Positions 1-7,679 of a stretch of DNA of 64,000 bases are shown one piece after another. The notes beneath the pieces are model-generated. The model made no database searches and was not told where the DNA came from. It saw only the letters and a program-made list of their open reading frames with translations. The DNA is from Lysinibacillus macroides. Its GTDB lineage: Bacteria; Bacillota; Bacilli; Bacillales_A; Planococcaceae. The translations under genes and the position numbers were made by a program. The stretch's first letter is position 1. Each line of letters begins with the position of its first letter. The stretch lies in the NCBI RefSeq assembly GCF_001281525.1, contig NZ_LGCI01000014.1, positions 253,837 to 317,836 of the forward strand, in the 5' to 3' direction.

Positions 1-1098
1 TTCATCAACATTTACCACAGAATTCGACATTGTTGTAATATTGCTTTCGGTTTCTTTAATAAGATGGGAAACATTTTGTACGGCATTTTTTGTTTCCTCT
101 GCAAGCTTACGAACTTCCTCTGCAACCACTGCAAAGCCTTTGCCATGCTCTCCTGCACGAGCTGCCTCAATTGATGCATTTAAGGCTAATAGATTGGTTT
201 GATCAGCAATCCCTGTAACAAGCCCTACAATCTCAGAGATTTTTTGAGAGGAAGTACGCAACTGATTCATGGTTACTTCAAGGCTGTTGACACTCTTTAA
301 AATAACTTGTATTAAATCATTTTGTTCTTGAAGCTGTTGCTGTCCACGTCTCGACTTTTCCTGTGTATCCGCAACGAAACTCAATCCTTGCTTTGTAGCT
401 ACTGCAATATCATCTGTTTGAGAGGAAATCACTAGTAAGGAAGCTGCTGTTTCTTCACTAATAGCATTAAGTTCCTCAGCCGTTTTGTGAATCGTTGTAA
501 CAAGAGCATTTTTTGTCTCACTCGTAGCTGTACGAATGCGCTCTTCCTCTTTTTCATAGGCCTCGATTACTAACTGTTGCTCAAAATTGATAATTTTACT
601 AAAGGCATTAATCGCATAGATTGCATCTTGTTTCGAAATATCGAGATCATTCACGAAGTTAGTAAAAGTAGTAGTGAGTGATTGGAAGGATGCAATATAC
701 CATTTCGATTGCAAACCGATTCGAACGTGGGCTTCAGCAATGGCTTTTCTTTCATGAATGTAAGCGCTATTAATATAACTTTCAAAAATATCACTTAAAT
801 GTTTGTGCAATGTAACTTTTAAACGGTCAATGTGCGATGTCCGATTAATAATATCGAGTAAGTCTTGACTTAGACTAATGGCTACATAAAACTGCTCCAC
901 CATTGTTGGAATTAAATCCTTGGCAAATGGCTGTAATTGCTTAATAATCGCTAGATCTCTTATTGTTAAATTTAACAGCGCTAATTGTTTTTGAAGGCTT
1001 GGATGGCTTGAAACATCTAATTGTACATGATCCTCGAAATTTTCAGGCATTAAGACAATTGAGTAGTGAGGACTACTATTTTTTGTAAACCAACTCAT
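1..1098 (-). CDS. hemAT: HemAT-like globin-coupled methyl-accepting chemotaxis protein (3' end outside window)
   Basis: Soluble oxygen sensor of the chemotaxis system that signals to CheA/CheW. I translated the minus strand myself: 366 codons are present and the C-terminus runs off the left edge. Residues about 40-190 form a globin sensor domain; His124 in a HVRIGL context matches the haem-binding proximal His of B. subtilis HemAT (His123) and Tyr71 matches its distal Tyr70. Residues about 195-366 are a coiled-coil MCP signalling domain ending near the conserved hairpin ([20 protein letters not shown]). No membrane segment is seen. The ATG is preceded by GGAG at 9-nt spacing. An IS256 element lies about 90 bp upstream of the start and may affect its promoter. 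Confidence 0.9.
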   Translation of the reverse strand, partial: MSWFTKNSSPHYSIVLMPENFEDHVQLDVSSHPSLQKQLALLNLTIRDLAIIKQLQPFAKDLIPTMVEQFYVAISLSQDLLDIINRTSHIDRLKVTLHKHLSDIFESYINSAYIHERKAIAEAHVRIGLQSKWYIASFQSLTTTFTNFVNDLDISKQDAIYAINAFSKIINFEQQLVIEAYEKEEERIRTATSETKNALVTTIHKTAEELNAISEETAASLLVISSQTDDIAVATKQGLSFVADTQEKSRRGQQQLQEQNDLIQVILKSVNSLEVTMNQLRTSSQKISEIVGLVTGIADQTNLLALNASIEAARAGEHGKGFAVVAEEVRKLAEETKNAVQNVSHLIKETESNITTMSNSVVNVDE

Positions 1099-1182
1099 GA
1101 TTAATTACTCCATTCTTAATATCTATAATAAGTAAATATAAAAGAAACTTTTGTCGTTTATAAATATATGGTATTAAATCCA

Positions 1183-1190
1183 TTTTACTA
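1183..1190. repeat. Left target-site duplication of the IS256-family element
   Basis: The 8-bp sequence TTTTACTA directly abuts the left inverted repeat and is repeated exactly at 2652-2659 next to the right inverted repeat. IS256-family elements typically make 8-9 bp duplications. Confidence 0.85.
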
Positions 1191-1280
1191 GGTACTGTCA
1201 ATATTTTTGTGTAAATGACGATTCACCCGTTCAAGGGAACTCATCACCTGTGTATTCAATTGTACTTGTTCGAAGTGTTG

Positions 1281-1326
1281 ATTTGAGTGTGTAGGAAAGG
1301 GCTAGCCCTTTCCTACACACTCAAAT
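1281..1326. repeat. Perfect 46-bp palindrome inside the IS, downstream of the transposase
   Basis: The 46 bases read identically on both strands (half-site ATTTGAGTGTGTAGGAAAGG, centre CTAG). It lies 21 bp beyond the transposase stop. It can form a 20+ bp hairpin in RNA of either strand, so it may end transposase transcription or block read-through into the IS, but no U-tract follows on either side. Confidence 0.8.
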
Positions 1327-1347
1327 TTCGCGCTGGCGCGTCCCGGT

Positions 1348-2544
1348 CTAGTTTGCCGGTTCGTGCAGCTGCTCAAACATTTCTTCTAGCTTTGCACGGG
1401 CCTGATTGAAGCCGATGTGGCAGCGTGTGGCGAAACGTTGATTATAGTCTTCGAACTGCGTCACTAAAAAGCGCTCCAACGATTCTTCGTTCGGGAACTG
1501 TTCCTTGCGCTTTGTATATTTTTTGATTTGCTTATTGAACGACTCGATTAAATTCGTCGAGTAGATGCTTCGCCAAATCGCCTTGGGAAAGCCGTAAAAC
1601 GTCAGTAAATACGGGTTTTCGAGTAAGCCTTGTGCGACTTTTTTATACGATTTGCCCCATTTTTCGCAGAACGTCTCGAGCGCTTTTTTCGCTGCTTCAG
1701 CGTTCTTTGCCTGGTGAATCGTTTTAAAATCCTCGCACACTTCCTTGCGATCTTCTACTCGGACTTTATGCATGATATTGCGTGCCACATGGACAAGGCA
1801 CACCTGATATTTTGCCTTTGGAAACACATTAAACACAGCGTCTGCCATGCCTTTTAAGCCGTCTGATACGAATAAAAGTACGTCTTCTACACCACGGTCT
1901 TTGAGCTCTTGTAGTAGCTCCTGCCAGTTGTAGGCCGATTCTGTTGGGGCAATCGTATAGCCAAGCACTTCTTTAGAGCCGTCTTCACGAATACCAACTG
2001 CAATATAGACGGCCTCTTTTGACACCGTATCACGACGCACGGCAATATACGTCGCGTCTAAATACACGCATACGTAACGATTGTGCAAAGGACGGTTATT
2101 AAAGGCTTCTACCGTTTCTGAAACAGCCTTTGTCATATTCGAAATCGTTTGCGGCGTATAGTGATGCCCATACATTTTCTCAATTAATTGCGCAATTTCC
2201 GCCATCGTAATGCCTTTTTTGAACAAGTGAATGACCGTTTCTTCCAGCGTATCGTTCGAGCGCTTATATGGTACCACTGTCTGTTGTTTAAACTCACCGT
2301 TGCGATCCCGCGGGATTTGAAGCGTTAAATCGCCGTACTCCGTGTGAAGTGTACGCGAATAAGACCCATTGCGAGAATTGCCTGAGTTGAACCCGATACG
2401 ATCGTATTTTTCGTAATCCAAAAATTCCGTCAGCTCTGTCGCCAGTAGCGAGTTGATCGCCATTTCCAAGTGCGAACGAAAAACCTCGGTAATATCTTGT
2501 TTTTTGACTAGTGCATCGACAATTTCTGTTGTAAACTGATTCAT
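1348..2544 (-). CDS. IS256-family transposase
   Basis: DDE transposase of 398 residues, the usual length for the family (also called the mutator type). The catalytic triad can be placed at Asp163 (YLDATY), Asp228 (VSDGLKGM) and Glu334 (NLIESFNK), with the family C-x2-H motif (Cys249, His252) between the second Asp and the Glu. The N-terminal part is the DNA-binding region. The ATG has a GAGG ribosome site about 9 nt upstream. The reading frame is intact and the element has both ends, so it may be active. Confidence 0.96.
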   Translation of the reverse strand: MNQFTTEIVDALVKKQDITEVFRSHLEMAINSLLATELTEFLDYEKYDRIGFNSGNSRNGSYSRTLHTEYGDLTLQIPRDRNGEFKQQTVVPYKRSNDTLEETVIHLFKKGITMAEIAQLIEKMYGHHYTPQTISNMTKAVSETVEAFNNRPLHNRYVCVYLDATYIAVRRDTVSKEAVYIAVGIREDGSKEVLGYTIAPTESAYNWQELLQELKDRGVEDVLLFVSDGLKGMADAVFNVFPKAKYQVCLVHVARNIMHKVRVEDRKEVCEDFKTIHQAKNAEAAKKALETFCEKWGKSYKKVAQGLLENPYLLTFYGFPKAIWRSIYSTNLIESFNKQIKKYTKRKEQFPNEESLERFLVTQFEDYNQRFATRCHIGFNQARAKLEEMFEQLHEPAN

Positions 2545-2651
2545 AGGGAAGACCTCTTTTCTAGGATTGGTTGTGGTGACTTAATTCTACCAAGAAAGGG
2601 TCTTCCTTTTTCTATGGAATTTTCTATTTACACAAAATATTTTATACTCTC

Positions 2652-2659
2652 TTTTACTA
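2652..2659. repeat. Right target-site duplication of the IS256-family element
   Basis: Second copy of TTTTACTA, immediately outside the right inverted repeat. Confidence 0.85.
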
Positions 2660-2734
2660 TTTTTTGTTGGATATTTGGTTAAAAATTTAGTTTATTTCTT
2701 TATTTTTTTACTCATCGCTAGAAGCGAAGTAAAT

Positions 2735-2763
2735 TTGAATTTGATAGAAGAAACCTGTAAAAT
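2735..2763 (+). promoter_or_regulatory. Putative SigA promoter for the small membrane protein gene
   Basis: TTGAAT at 2735-2740 and TAAAAT at 2758-2763 are separated by 17 bp, about 58 bp before the start codon. It lies 75 bp outside the IS right end, so the insertion left it intact. Confidence 0.55.
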
Positions 2764-2820
2764 ACGAACTGTTTAAGATCATAGAACTGTGCGTAAAAAA
2801 GGATGGGGAGGAGGTATTGT

Positions 2821-3030
2821 ATGGAGAAAAAACGCTTTAAATTCGTTATTCCAGTGATGGTTATTGTGGCAATTGGCTCTGTTTACATGTTGCGTAACTA
2901 TTATGCAGAGGTACCAGCCATTGAACAATTATTAATAACGATTTGCGCAACCTTAGGATCAGGCGTGTTGGCATACTTTTTATTCCCGCAGCAAGGCGAA
3001 AATAAAATTGATGACCGGGGCCCATATTAA
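2821..3030 (+). CDS. Small two-helix membrane protein, unknown function
   Basis: A 69-residue protein with a basic N-terminus (MEKKRFK), a hydrophobic helix at about 8-24 and a second at about 38-58, then a short polar, charged tail. No family recognised. The start at 2821 is chosen because GAGGAGGT lies 6-7 nt upstream; an in-frame ATG at 2803 has no ribosome site. The gene has its own promoter and is followed by a strong terminator, so it is probably monocistronic. Confidence 0.7.
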   Translation: MEKKRFKFVIPVMVIVAIGSVYMLRNYYAEVPAIEQLLITICATLGSGVLAYFLFPQQGENKIDDRGPY

Positions 3031-3040
3031 TAGCATTAGA

Positions 3041-3077
3041 AAGCTGCTCGTTTGATGAAAAACGAGCAGCTTTTTTT
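3041..3077 (+). terminator. Rho-independent terminator after the small membrane protein gene
   Basis: A 13-bp stem (AAGCTGCTCGTTT paired with AAACGAGCAGCTT) with a GATG-region loop is followed by a run of T. It lies between two convergent genes and touches the stop codon of the corA-like gene. Confidence 0.9.
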
Positions 3078-4038
3078 AGGGCTTAAATAATTTAAACCAG
3101 CCTTTCAGCTTAAAGATGATGAGCATTAAAATGGCAATAATAATCATAATAGCAAGTACAATAAAATAGCTATATCGTCCATGTAGCTCAGGCATATGAT
3201 CAAAATTCATGCCATAAACGCCAGCAATAAATGTTAAGGGAATAAAGATTGTTGAAACGATGGTTAATGTCATCATAATACCATTCATGCGACTTGAACT
3301 TATGGCCATATAACTATCTCGCATATCTGCAGTAAGCTCTCGATTAGATTCTACCATTTCTGTTAGCTTAAGTAGATGGTCATATATATCTCCAAAGTAA
3401 GCTCTTTCGGATTTTTTTAATGAGAAGCGGTAAGAATTCAATATCCGATAGAGCAGATCTCGCATTGGTAAAATAGTACGTCTTAAGTCGAGCAAATCAC
3501 TACGGAATTCAAAGACAATCTTCATAGCATTCACATTGCTTTGATAGGTAAGTTCGTCTTCAAGCACATTTAAGTGGTCTTCGATTTCATAGACAAGCGG
3601 GAAATAACTATCAACGATTTTATCGATGGTCTGATAGGTTAAGTAAATCGTACCGCGTTCCCAATTTTTCGATTGATTTTCCAGCATTTTTTGTAGCTTA
3701 TCTATTTCAGGAGCAGGATTTTTATGGAATGTCACAATGTATTTATGAGAAGTAAAAATATTGACCTCCTCCGCCGCTAATGTTTCTTCGTTTAAGCGAT
3801 GAATAACAAAAAAGTGAAAATCATCATAAAAATCAAGCTTGGGGCGCTGTAATCGCAGCAAGCAATCTTCAATCGCCAGTGGATGGAAATGGAAAAATGT
3901 ATCGAGCAATGATTCTTCCTCAATGGTAGGGCAATTAAAATCAACCCAGTACCATTCAAATTCATGTTGTTCTATAACCTCCAAGGGGAAATCCTTTAAG
4001 AGTTGTTGTTGTTTTGTAATTCCAATGGTGCGTATCAC
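3076..4038 (-). CDS. corA: CorA-family divalent cation (Mg2+/Co2+) transporter
   Basis: Membrane channel for Mg2+ and related ions. The long N-terminal cytoplasmic region (about 1-255) is alpha/beta then helical. Two C-terminal membrane helices follow, the first ending in the family signature YGMNF (GMN at about 276-278), then a second helix and a basic tail (KLKGWFKLFKP). Length, about 320 residues, is typical. I prefer the GTG at 4036-4038, with GAGGTG 6 nt upstream, over the GTG at 4045-4047, which overlaps that ribosome site. Monocistronic, convergent with the preceding gene. Confidence 0.9.
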   Translation of the reverse strand: MIRTIGITKQQQLLKDFPLEVIEQHEFEWYWVDFNCPTIEEESLLDTFFHFHPLAIEDCLLRLQRPKLDFYDDFHFFVIHRLNEETLAAEEVNIFTSHKYIVTFHKNPAPEIDKLQKMLENQSKNWERGTIYLTYQTIDKIVDSYFPLVYEIEDHLNVLEDELTYQSNVNAMKIVFEFRSDLLDLRRTILPMRDLLYRILNSYRFSLKKSERAYFGDIYDHLLKLTEMVESNRELTADMRDSYMAISSSRMNGIMMTLTIVSTIFIPLTFIAGVYGMNFDHMPELHGRYSYFIVLAIMIIIAILMLIIFKLKGWFKLFKP

Positions 4039-4159
4039 AGCATTCACCTCAAGTTTTTTACTACAAAATCAGCCGTGGGGAGATTGTCAAGGCTTTTAGC
4101 CAGACATGCCCCGTTCAGCTAGAGTAGGTCCGCAGAAGCCAACACGACTGTATAAAATT

Positions 4160-4843
4160 TTAATGTTTCTCCTTAAAGCATACCCAACCACCAAACAAAG
4201 TAGTGGCAAAGAATCTCGAAGGTTTTGTAAAGCCTGCATGCTGAAGCAATGTTAAAATATCCTCTTCCGACATAAACGAAAGGGCACGGATAGATGTCTC
4301 CATATCTGCTACATCTTCAGCCGATAGCTTTGTATGCTGTAGCCAATGAGCGCGCCATAAGTCAAGTTGTAGCTCTGTTTCTAATGAGCCAGGTTGTCCG
4401 TATTTGGAGACAAGAACAAAGGGTGCGCCAGGTTTTAAATGATGTGCTATTTGCTGTAAGGTAGACAGCTTTTCTTTATAATCCTGAATAAAATGAAGAA
4501 CCAGTACACAGCTAGCTGCATCATACTGTGTTGTTGGTAATGTTGTATTGAGTATGGTTCCTTGATGGAATGACAGAGTATTTGTTAGAGATTGTAAACG
4601 CTCCTTTGCTACACGGAGCATGGATTCAGATGGATCAATGCCTGTAAATGACCAGTGCGGTCGCTTTTCTGCAAGCTGTGAAATTTCATTGCCGCTTCCT
4701 GCTCCTACAATTAACAGCTCAGCTTTCTCAGGCAATGTGGAATAATAAAAAGTCTGTATTAAACGAAGCATTGCATCATAGCTTGGAAGTGTACGTCGAA
4801 TGCCCTTTTCATATTCGTTTGCCAATGTGTTGTTAAATTCCAT
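4160..4843 (-). CDS. Class I SAM-dependent methyltransferase, substrate unknown
   Basis: A 227-residue protein with a Rossmann-type SAM-binding fold. Motif I is LLIVGAGSG (about 43-51), the acidic end of strand 2 is FTGIDPSESML (Asp70) and a motif near VLVLHFIQDY follows. The N-terminus (NTLANEYEKGIRRTLPSYDAM) resembles small-molecule methyltransferases of the Methyltransf_25 type. It stands alone on the minus strand with no pathway neighbours, so no substrate can be named. Confidence 0.8.
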   Translation of the reverse strand: MEFNNTLANEYEKGIRRTLPSYDAMLRLIQTFYYSTLPEKAELLIVGAGSGNEISQLAEKRPHWSFTGIDPSESMLRVAKERLQSLTNTLSFHQGTILNTTLPTTQYDAASCVLVLHFIQDYKEKLSTLQQIAHHLKPGAPFVLVSKYGQPGSLETELQLDLWRAHWLQHTKLSAEDVADMETSIRALSFMSEEDILTLLQHAGFTKPSRFFATTLFGGWVCFKEKH

Positions 4844-4969
4844 CTCACATCACTACCTTTCAAAAAAAATTTAAAAATCTCTTTTTACTATGAAACTATT
4901 AGGGGTATAGTTCCGTAAATAGTAGTACATAAAAACATAAACAGCCATAAAGAAAGGATTGATAGATAT

Positions 4970-5275
4970 ATGGAGAGTAAATGGTCTAAAGTCATCATAC
5001 ACGCAAGTGCGTTTTTTGCGCCATGGTTAGTGCCAATTATTTTTTTCTTAATTAGTTCAGATGAGGAAGTAAAAGCGATTTCGATTCAGGCATTGTTATT
5101 CCAAATTGTGATGGGTGTGTTAATAGCGATTGCTGGGGTGTTAAGCTTTGTTCTAATTGGGCTTCCATTTTTACTGATTTTCGCAATTATGGTATTTATC
5201 GTACCAATTATCGGTATCGTGAAAGCATTGTCTGATGAGCCTTGGCGTTATCCAATTGTTGGTCGTTGGGTATAA
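4970..5275 (+). CDS. DUF4870-like membrane protein
   Basis: A 101-residue protein with three hydrophobic helices: about 8-27, 43-65 and 67-88. The sequence after helix 1 (DEEVKAISIQALLFQI) resembles the conserved loop of DUF4870/Tic20-like proteins, in which a QAL-x-FQ stretch starts helix 2. Function unknown. The ATG is preceded by AAAGGA. A terminator follows, so it is a single-gene unit. Confidence 0.7.
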   Translation: MESKWSKVIIHASAFFAPWLVPIIFFLISSDEEVKAISIQALLFQIVMGVLIAIAGVLSFVLIGLPFLLIFAIMVFIVPIIGIVKALSDEPWRYPIVGRWV

Positions 5276-5285
5276 TTTTCATAAG

Positions 5286-5323
5286 CGCAAGTATATGCTA
5301 GTTGCATATGCTTGCGTTTTTTT
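5286..5323 (+). terminator. Rho-independent terminator after the DUF4870-like gene
   Basis: Stem CGCAAGTATATGC / GCATATGCTTGCG (one G-U pair) with a TAGTT-region loop, followed by seven T. Confidence 0.88.
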
Positions 5324-5453
5324 GATAACAAAACAGGGTACAGTATGTGTGCAAGTAATTGATAATGTACACATACTATTAGCGAAAATGACATATTGTT
5401 TTGCGCTTGAATAGCCACCTTTATGACTTTTTATTTTTCTTTAGGCGAATTAA

Positions 5454-5483
5454 TTGCAATTATTTTCAAGCGTTTTGTATAAT
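5454..5483 (+). promoter_or_regulatory. SigA promoter of the ctsR-clpC operon
   Basis: TTGCAA at 5454-5459 and a perfect TATAAT at 5478-5483 with an 18-bp spacer. The CtsR operator starts about 13 bp after the -10 box. Confidence 0.8.
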
Positions 5484-5495
5484 ATACTCAAAGAA

Positions 5496-5512
5496 AGTCA
5501 AAGATAGTCAAA
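5496..5512 (+). promoter_or_regulatory. CtsR operator (heptad direct repeat)
   Basis: AGTCAAA-GAT-AGTCAAA matches the known CtsR consensus (RGTCAAA-NAN-RGTCAAA) at every constrained position. It covers roughly +7 to +23 of the predicted transcript, where bound CtsR would block transcription. Confidence 0.92.
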
Positions 5513-5543
5513 GTCAGTGAAGTAAGCGAGGTGTATTCCTAAA

Positions 5544-6014
5544 ATGCGTAATATATCAGACATCATAGAGGGCTACTTAAAGCAGGTACTTGAATTAGGT
5601 GGAGAAGGGCATATTGAAATAAAACGTAGTGAAATCGCTGATAAATTTCAATGTGTACCGTCACAAATAAATTATGTCATTAATACAAGATTTACTGCTG
5701 AGCGGGGTTACCTTGTTGAGAGCAAACGTGGCGGTGGTGGATACATTCGAATTTTACGTGTCCGTGCGAATTCACAAATTGATTTAATTGACGATGTTCT
5801 TAAGCAAATTGAAGGTGGGGCATCGCAAACGATGGCAGAGGATTTAATCTATCGACTTATTGATGAGCAGGTAATTTCAAAACGAGAGGCGAAATTAATG
5901 TTAGCAGCAATTGATCGCTCAACAATCGATTTACAACTTCCTTTAAGAGATAGCATTCGAGCTAAAATCTTACGAGCGATGCTGACAACAATAAAATATG
6001 AACAACAAAAATAG
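5544..6014 (+). CDS. ctsR: CtsR, repressor of class III heat-shock genes
   Basis: Dimeric winged-helix repressor that binds the heptad operator just upstream of its own gene and, in relatives, also upstream of clpP and clpE. The 156-residue length is typical. The N-terminal half has the DNA-binding region with the glycine-rich wing (KRGGGGYIRI, about 61-70), and the C-terminal helical half is the dimerisation part recognised by McsB/ClpC. First gene of ctsR-mcsA-mcsB-clpC. GAGGTG lies about 9 nt before the ATG. Autoregulation follows from the operator. Confidence 0.97.
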   Translation: MRNISDIIEGYLKQVLELGGEGHIEIKRSEIADKFQCVPSQINYVINTRFTAERGYLVESKRGGGGYIRILRVRANSQIDLIDDVLKQIEGGASQTMAEDLIYRLIDEQVISKREAKLMLAAIDRSTIDLQLPLRDSIRAKILRAMLTTIKYEQQK

Positions 6015-6027
6015 TGAGGTGATGGAA

Positions 6028-6570
6028 ATGATATGCGAACATTGTCAACAGCGAAATGCGACAGTTACTGTAACACAAGTTCAAAATGGGCAAAAGGTGG
6101 AGCACCATTATTGTGACGTCTGCGCCTCACAATTCCATCCATTTCATGCAGAGTTTAAGCAAGAGCCAGTATCCATTCAACAGCTGTTGTCCAACTGGTT
6201 TGGCTCGCCGACGTGGCAAAAGGTGGGGGAAAAGCAGCAGGCACAGCCGCCACAGCAAACATGCTCACAATGTGGATTTACTTATAAGCAATTTTTAAAA
6301 GAGGGGAAATTTGGCTGTCCAAACTGTTATGACACCTTTAGTGAGCATTTGCCGAAGCTCTTTAATCGCATACAAGCGGGACCGCAGCATATTGGAAAAA
6401 TGCCTGGTGCTCACAGTAATGTATATGTCATTAAAAAGCAAATTGAGGATATTCGTAAACGTATGAAATTAGCGGTGGATGAAGAACAATTTGAGGAAGC
6501 AGCCAAGCTTCGGGATGAAGTAAGGGAGCTTGAGAAGCAGCTACAATTTAAAGGTGGTGATGTGTCATGA
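6028..6570 (+). CDS. mcsA: McsA, zinc-binding activator of the McsB arginine kinase
   Basis: Partner of McsB in heat-shock control. The 180-residue protein has two zinc-binding modules: Cys3/Cys6 with Cys29/Cys32, and Cys79/Cys82 with Cys97/Cys100. A C-terminal UVR motif follows (about 142-176, EEAAKLRDEVRELEKQL), which in this family contacts ClpC. The start at 6028 is preferred: GAGGT lies 7 nt upstream and the protein then begins MICEHC as in B. subtilis McsA. An upstream in-frame ATG at 5998 lies inside ctsR without a ribosome site. Its stop overlaps the mcsB start (ATGA). Confidence 0.96.
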   Translation: MICEHCQQRNATVTVTQVQNGQKVEHHYCDVCASQFHPFHAEFKQEPVSIQQLLSNWFGSPTWQKVGEKQQAQPPQQTCSQCGFTYKQFLKEGKFGCPNCYDTFSEHLPKLFNRIQAGPQHIGKMPGAHSNVYVIKKQIEDIRKRMKLAVDEEQFEEAAKLRDEVRELEKQLQFKGGDVS

Positions 6571-7679
6571 TGATTGAATCGTTTTTAGAGCGTGCGACCC
6601 CGGCATGGATGTATGTTGAGGACGATTATTCAGATATTGTCATTAGTACACGTATTCGCCTTGCTCGAAATTTAGATGGCTATCGTTTCCCATTAGTTTT
6701 TTCTGAGAATGAGGCATTGCAGGTGGAGCAGGCAGTTACACATGCTGTAAGTGATAGCCCAACGCTTCAAAATGATTATGCTTATTTTGCTATAAAGGAT
6801 TTAACGCCTTTGCAGCGTCAAATTCTTGTAGAAAAACATTTGATTAGTCCGCAACTGGCTAAAAAAGAGCAAGTGGGCTCTATCCTACTTTCTGAAGACG
6901 AATCCGTTAGCATTATGGTGAATGAAGAGGATCATTTACGTATCCAGTGTATGACCGCAAGTTTTCAATTACAACGTGCCTATGAACAGGCAAATAAAAT
7001 TGATCGTATTTTAGAAAAAGCATTACCATATGCATTCCGAGATACCTTTGGCTATTTAACAAGCTGCCCAACAAATATTGGTACGGGTCTTCGAGCATCT
7101 GTCATGATGCATCTACCAGCACTTACACTCACTGGACAAATGAATCAAATTATTAATGCGATGACACGTCTAGGCATGACAGTACGAGGGATATATGGTG
7201 AAGGAAGCGAAAATTTAGGTAATATTTATCAAGTGTCTAACCAAATTACGCTTGGCAAGACAGAAGAGGATATTTTAACAGATATACAAAGTGTCGCTGA
7301 AAAAATTATCCAAAAAGAACGGCATGCAAGAGGTAAGTTGATGGAAAAAGCAGAGCTCGCCTTAGAGGATCGGGTTTATCGAGCTTTAGGCACCCTTACA
7401 CATGCAAGGATTTTAACAAGTGAGGAGGCAGCAACCTGTCTATCCAATGTCCGTTTAGGGGTAGATTTACAGTTGATTACAGGTATACAAGCAACAACTT
7501 TAAATGAATGTGTTGTAAGTATGCAACCAGCATTTTTACAACATTATGCAGGTGAGGTATTGCCGCCTGCTGAACGCGACCGTGTACGAGCAAAAATGCT
7601 TCGAGAAGTATTATTAGCTCAAAAATATACGAATAAGCCTATGAATGGTGGAAAGGGAGAGGATTTATATGATGTTTAA
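6567..7679 (+). CDS. mcsB: McsB, protein-arginine kinase
   Basis: Phosphorylates arginine residues, marking proteins, including CtsR, for ClpCP degradation. The 370-residue protein has the phosphagen-kinase nucleotide-binding motif STRIRLAR (27-34) and the loop [13 protein letters not shown], whose Cys167 is the counterpart of B. subtilis Cys167. A C-terminal region near [10 protein letters not shown] follows. It overlaps mcsA by 4 nt and clpC by 11 nt, implying translational coupling. A second ATG at 6570 is an equally possible start. Confidence 0.97.
   Translation: MMIESFLERATPAWMYVEDDYSDIVISTRIRLARNLDGYRFPLVFSENEALQVEQAVTHAVSDSPTLQNDYAYFAIKDLTPLQRQILVEKHLISPQLAKKEQVGSILLSEDESVSIMVNEEDHLRIQCMTASFQLQRAYEQANKIDRILEKALPYAFRDTFGYLTSCPTNIGTGLRASVMMHLPALTLTGQMNQIINAMTRLGMTVRGIYGEGSENLGNIYQVSNQITLGKTEEDILTDIQSVAEKIIQKERHARGKLMEKAELALEDRVYRALGTLTHARILTSEEAATCLSNVRLGVDLQLITGIQATTLNECVVSMQPAFLQHYAGEVLPPAERDRVRAKMLREVLLAQKYTNKPMNGGKGEDLYDV

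Larger units (their letters stand above)
1191..2651 (-). mobile_element. Complete IS256-family insertion sequence, 1461 bp
   Basis: The element is bounded by imperfect 26-bp terminal inverted repeats (1191-1216 and 2626-2651). Their inner 11 bases, TTTGTGTAAAT, match exactly; the outer parts share G, A, T, T and AA positions. Perfect 8-bp direct repeats TTTTACTA flank it. It holds one full-length transposase on the minus strand and a perfect 46-bp palindrome downstream of that gene. The preserved ends and target duplication suggest a fairly recent single insertion. Confidence 0.88.

Noticed and set aside
1196..1216. Alternative IS boundaries giving a 9-bp near-repeat CAATATTTT/AAATATTTT as target duplication
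   Set aside because: It has a mismatch. Extending the inverted repeats to 26 bp gives a perfect 8-bp duplication (TTTTACTA) outside.
3839..4099. Plus-strand open frame of 86 codons opposite corA
   Set aside because: Antisense to a conserved gene, without ribosome site or family resemblance.
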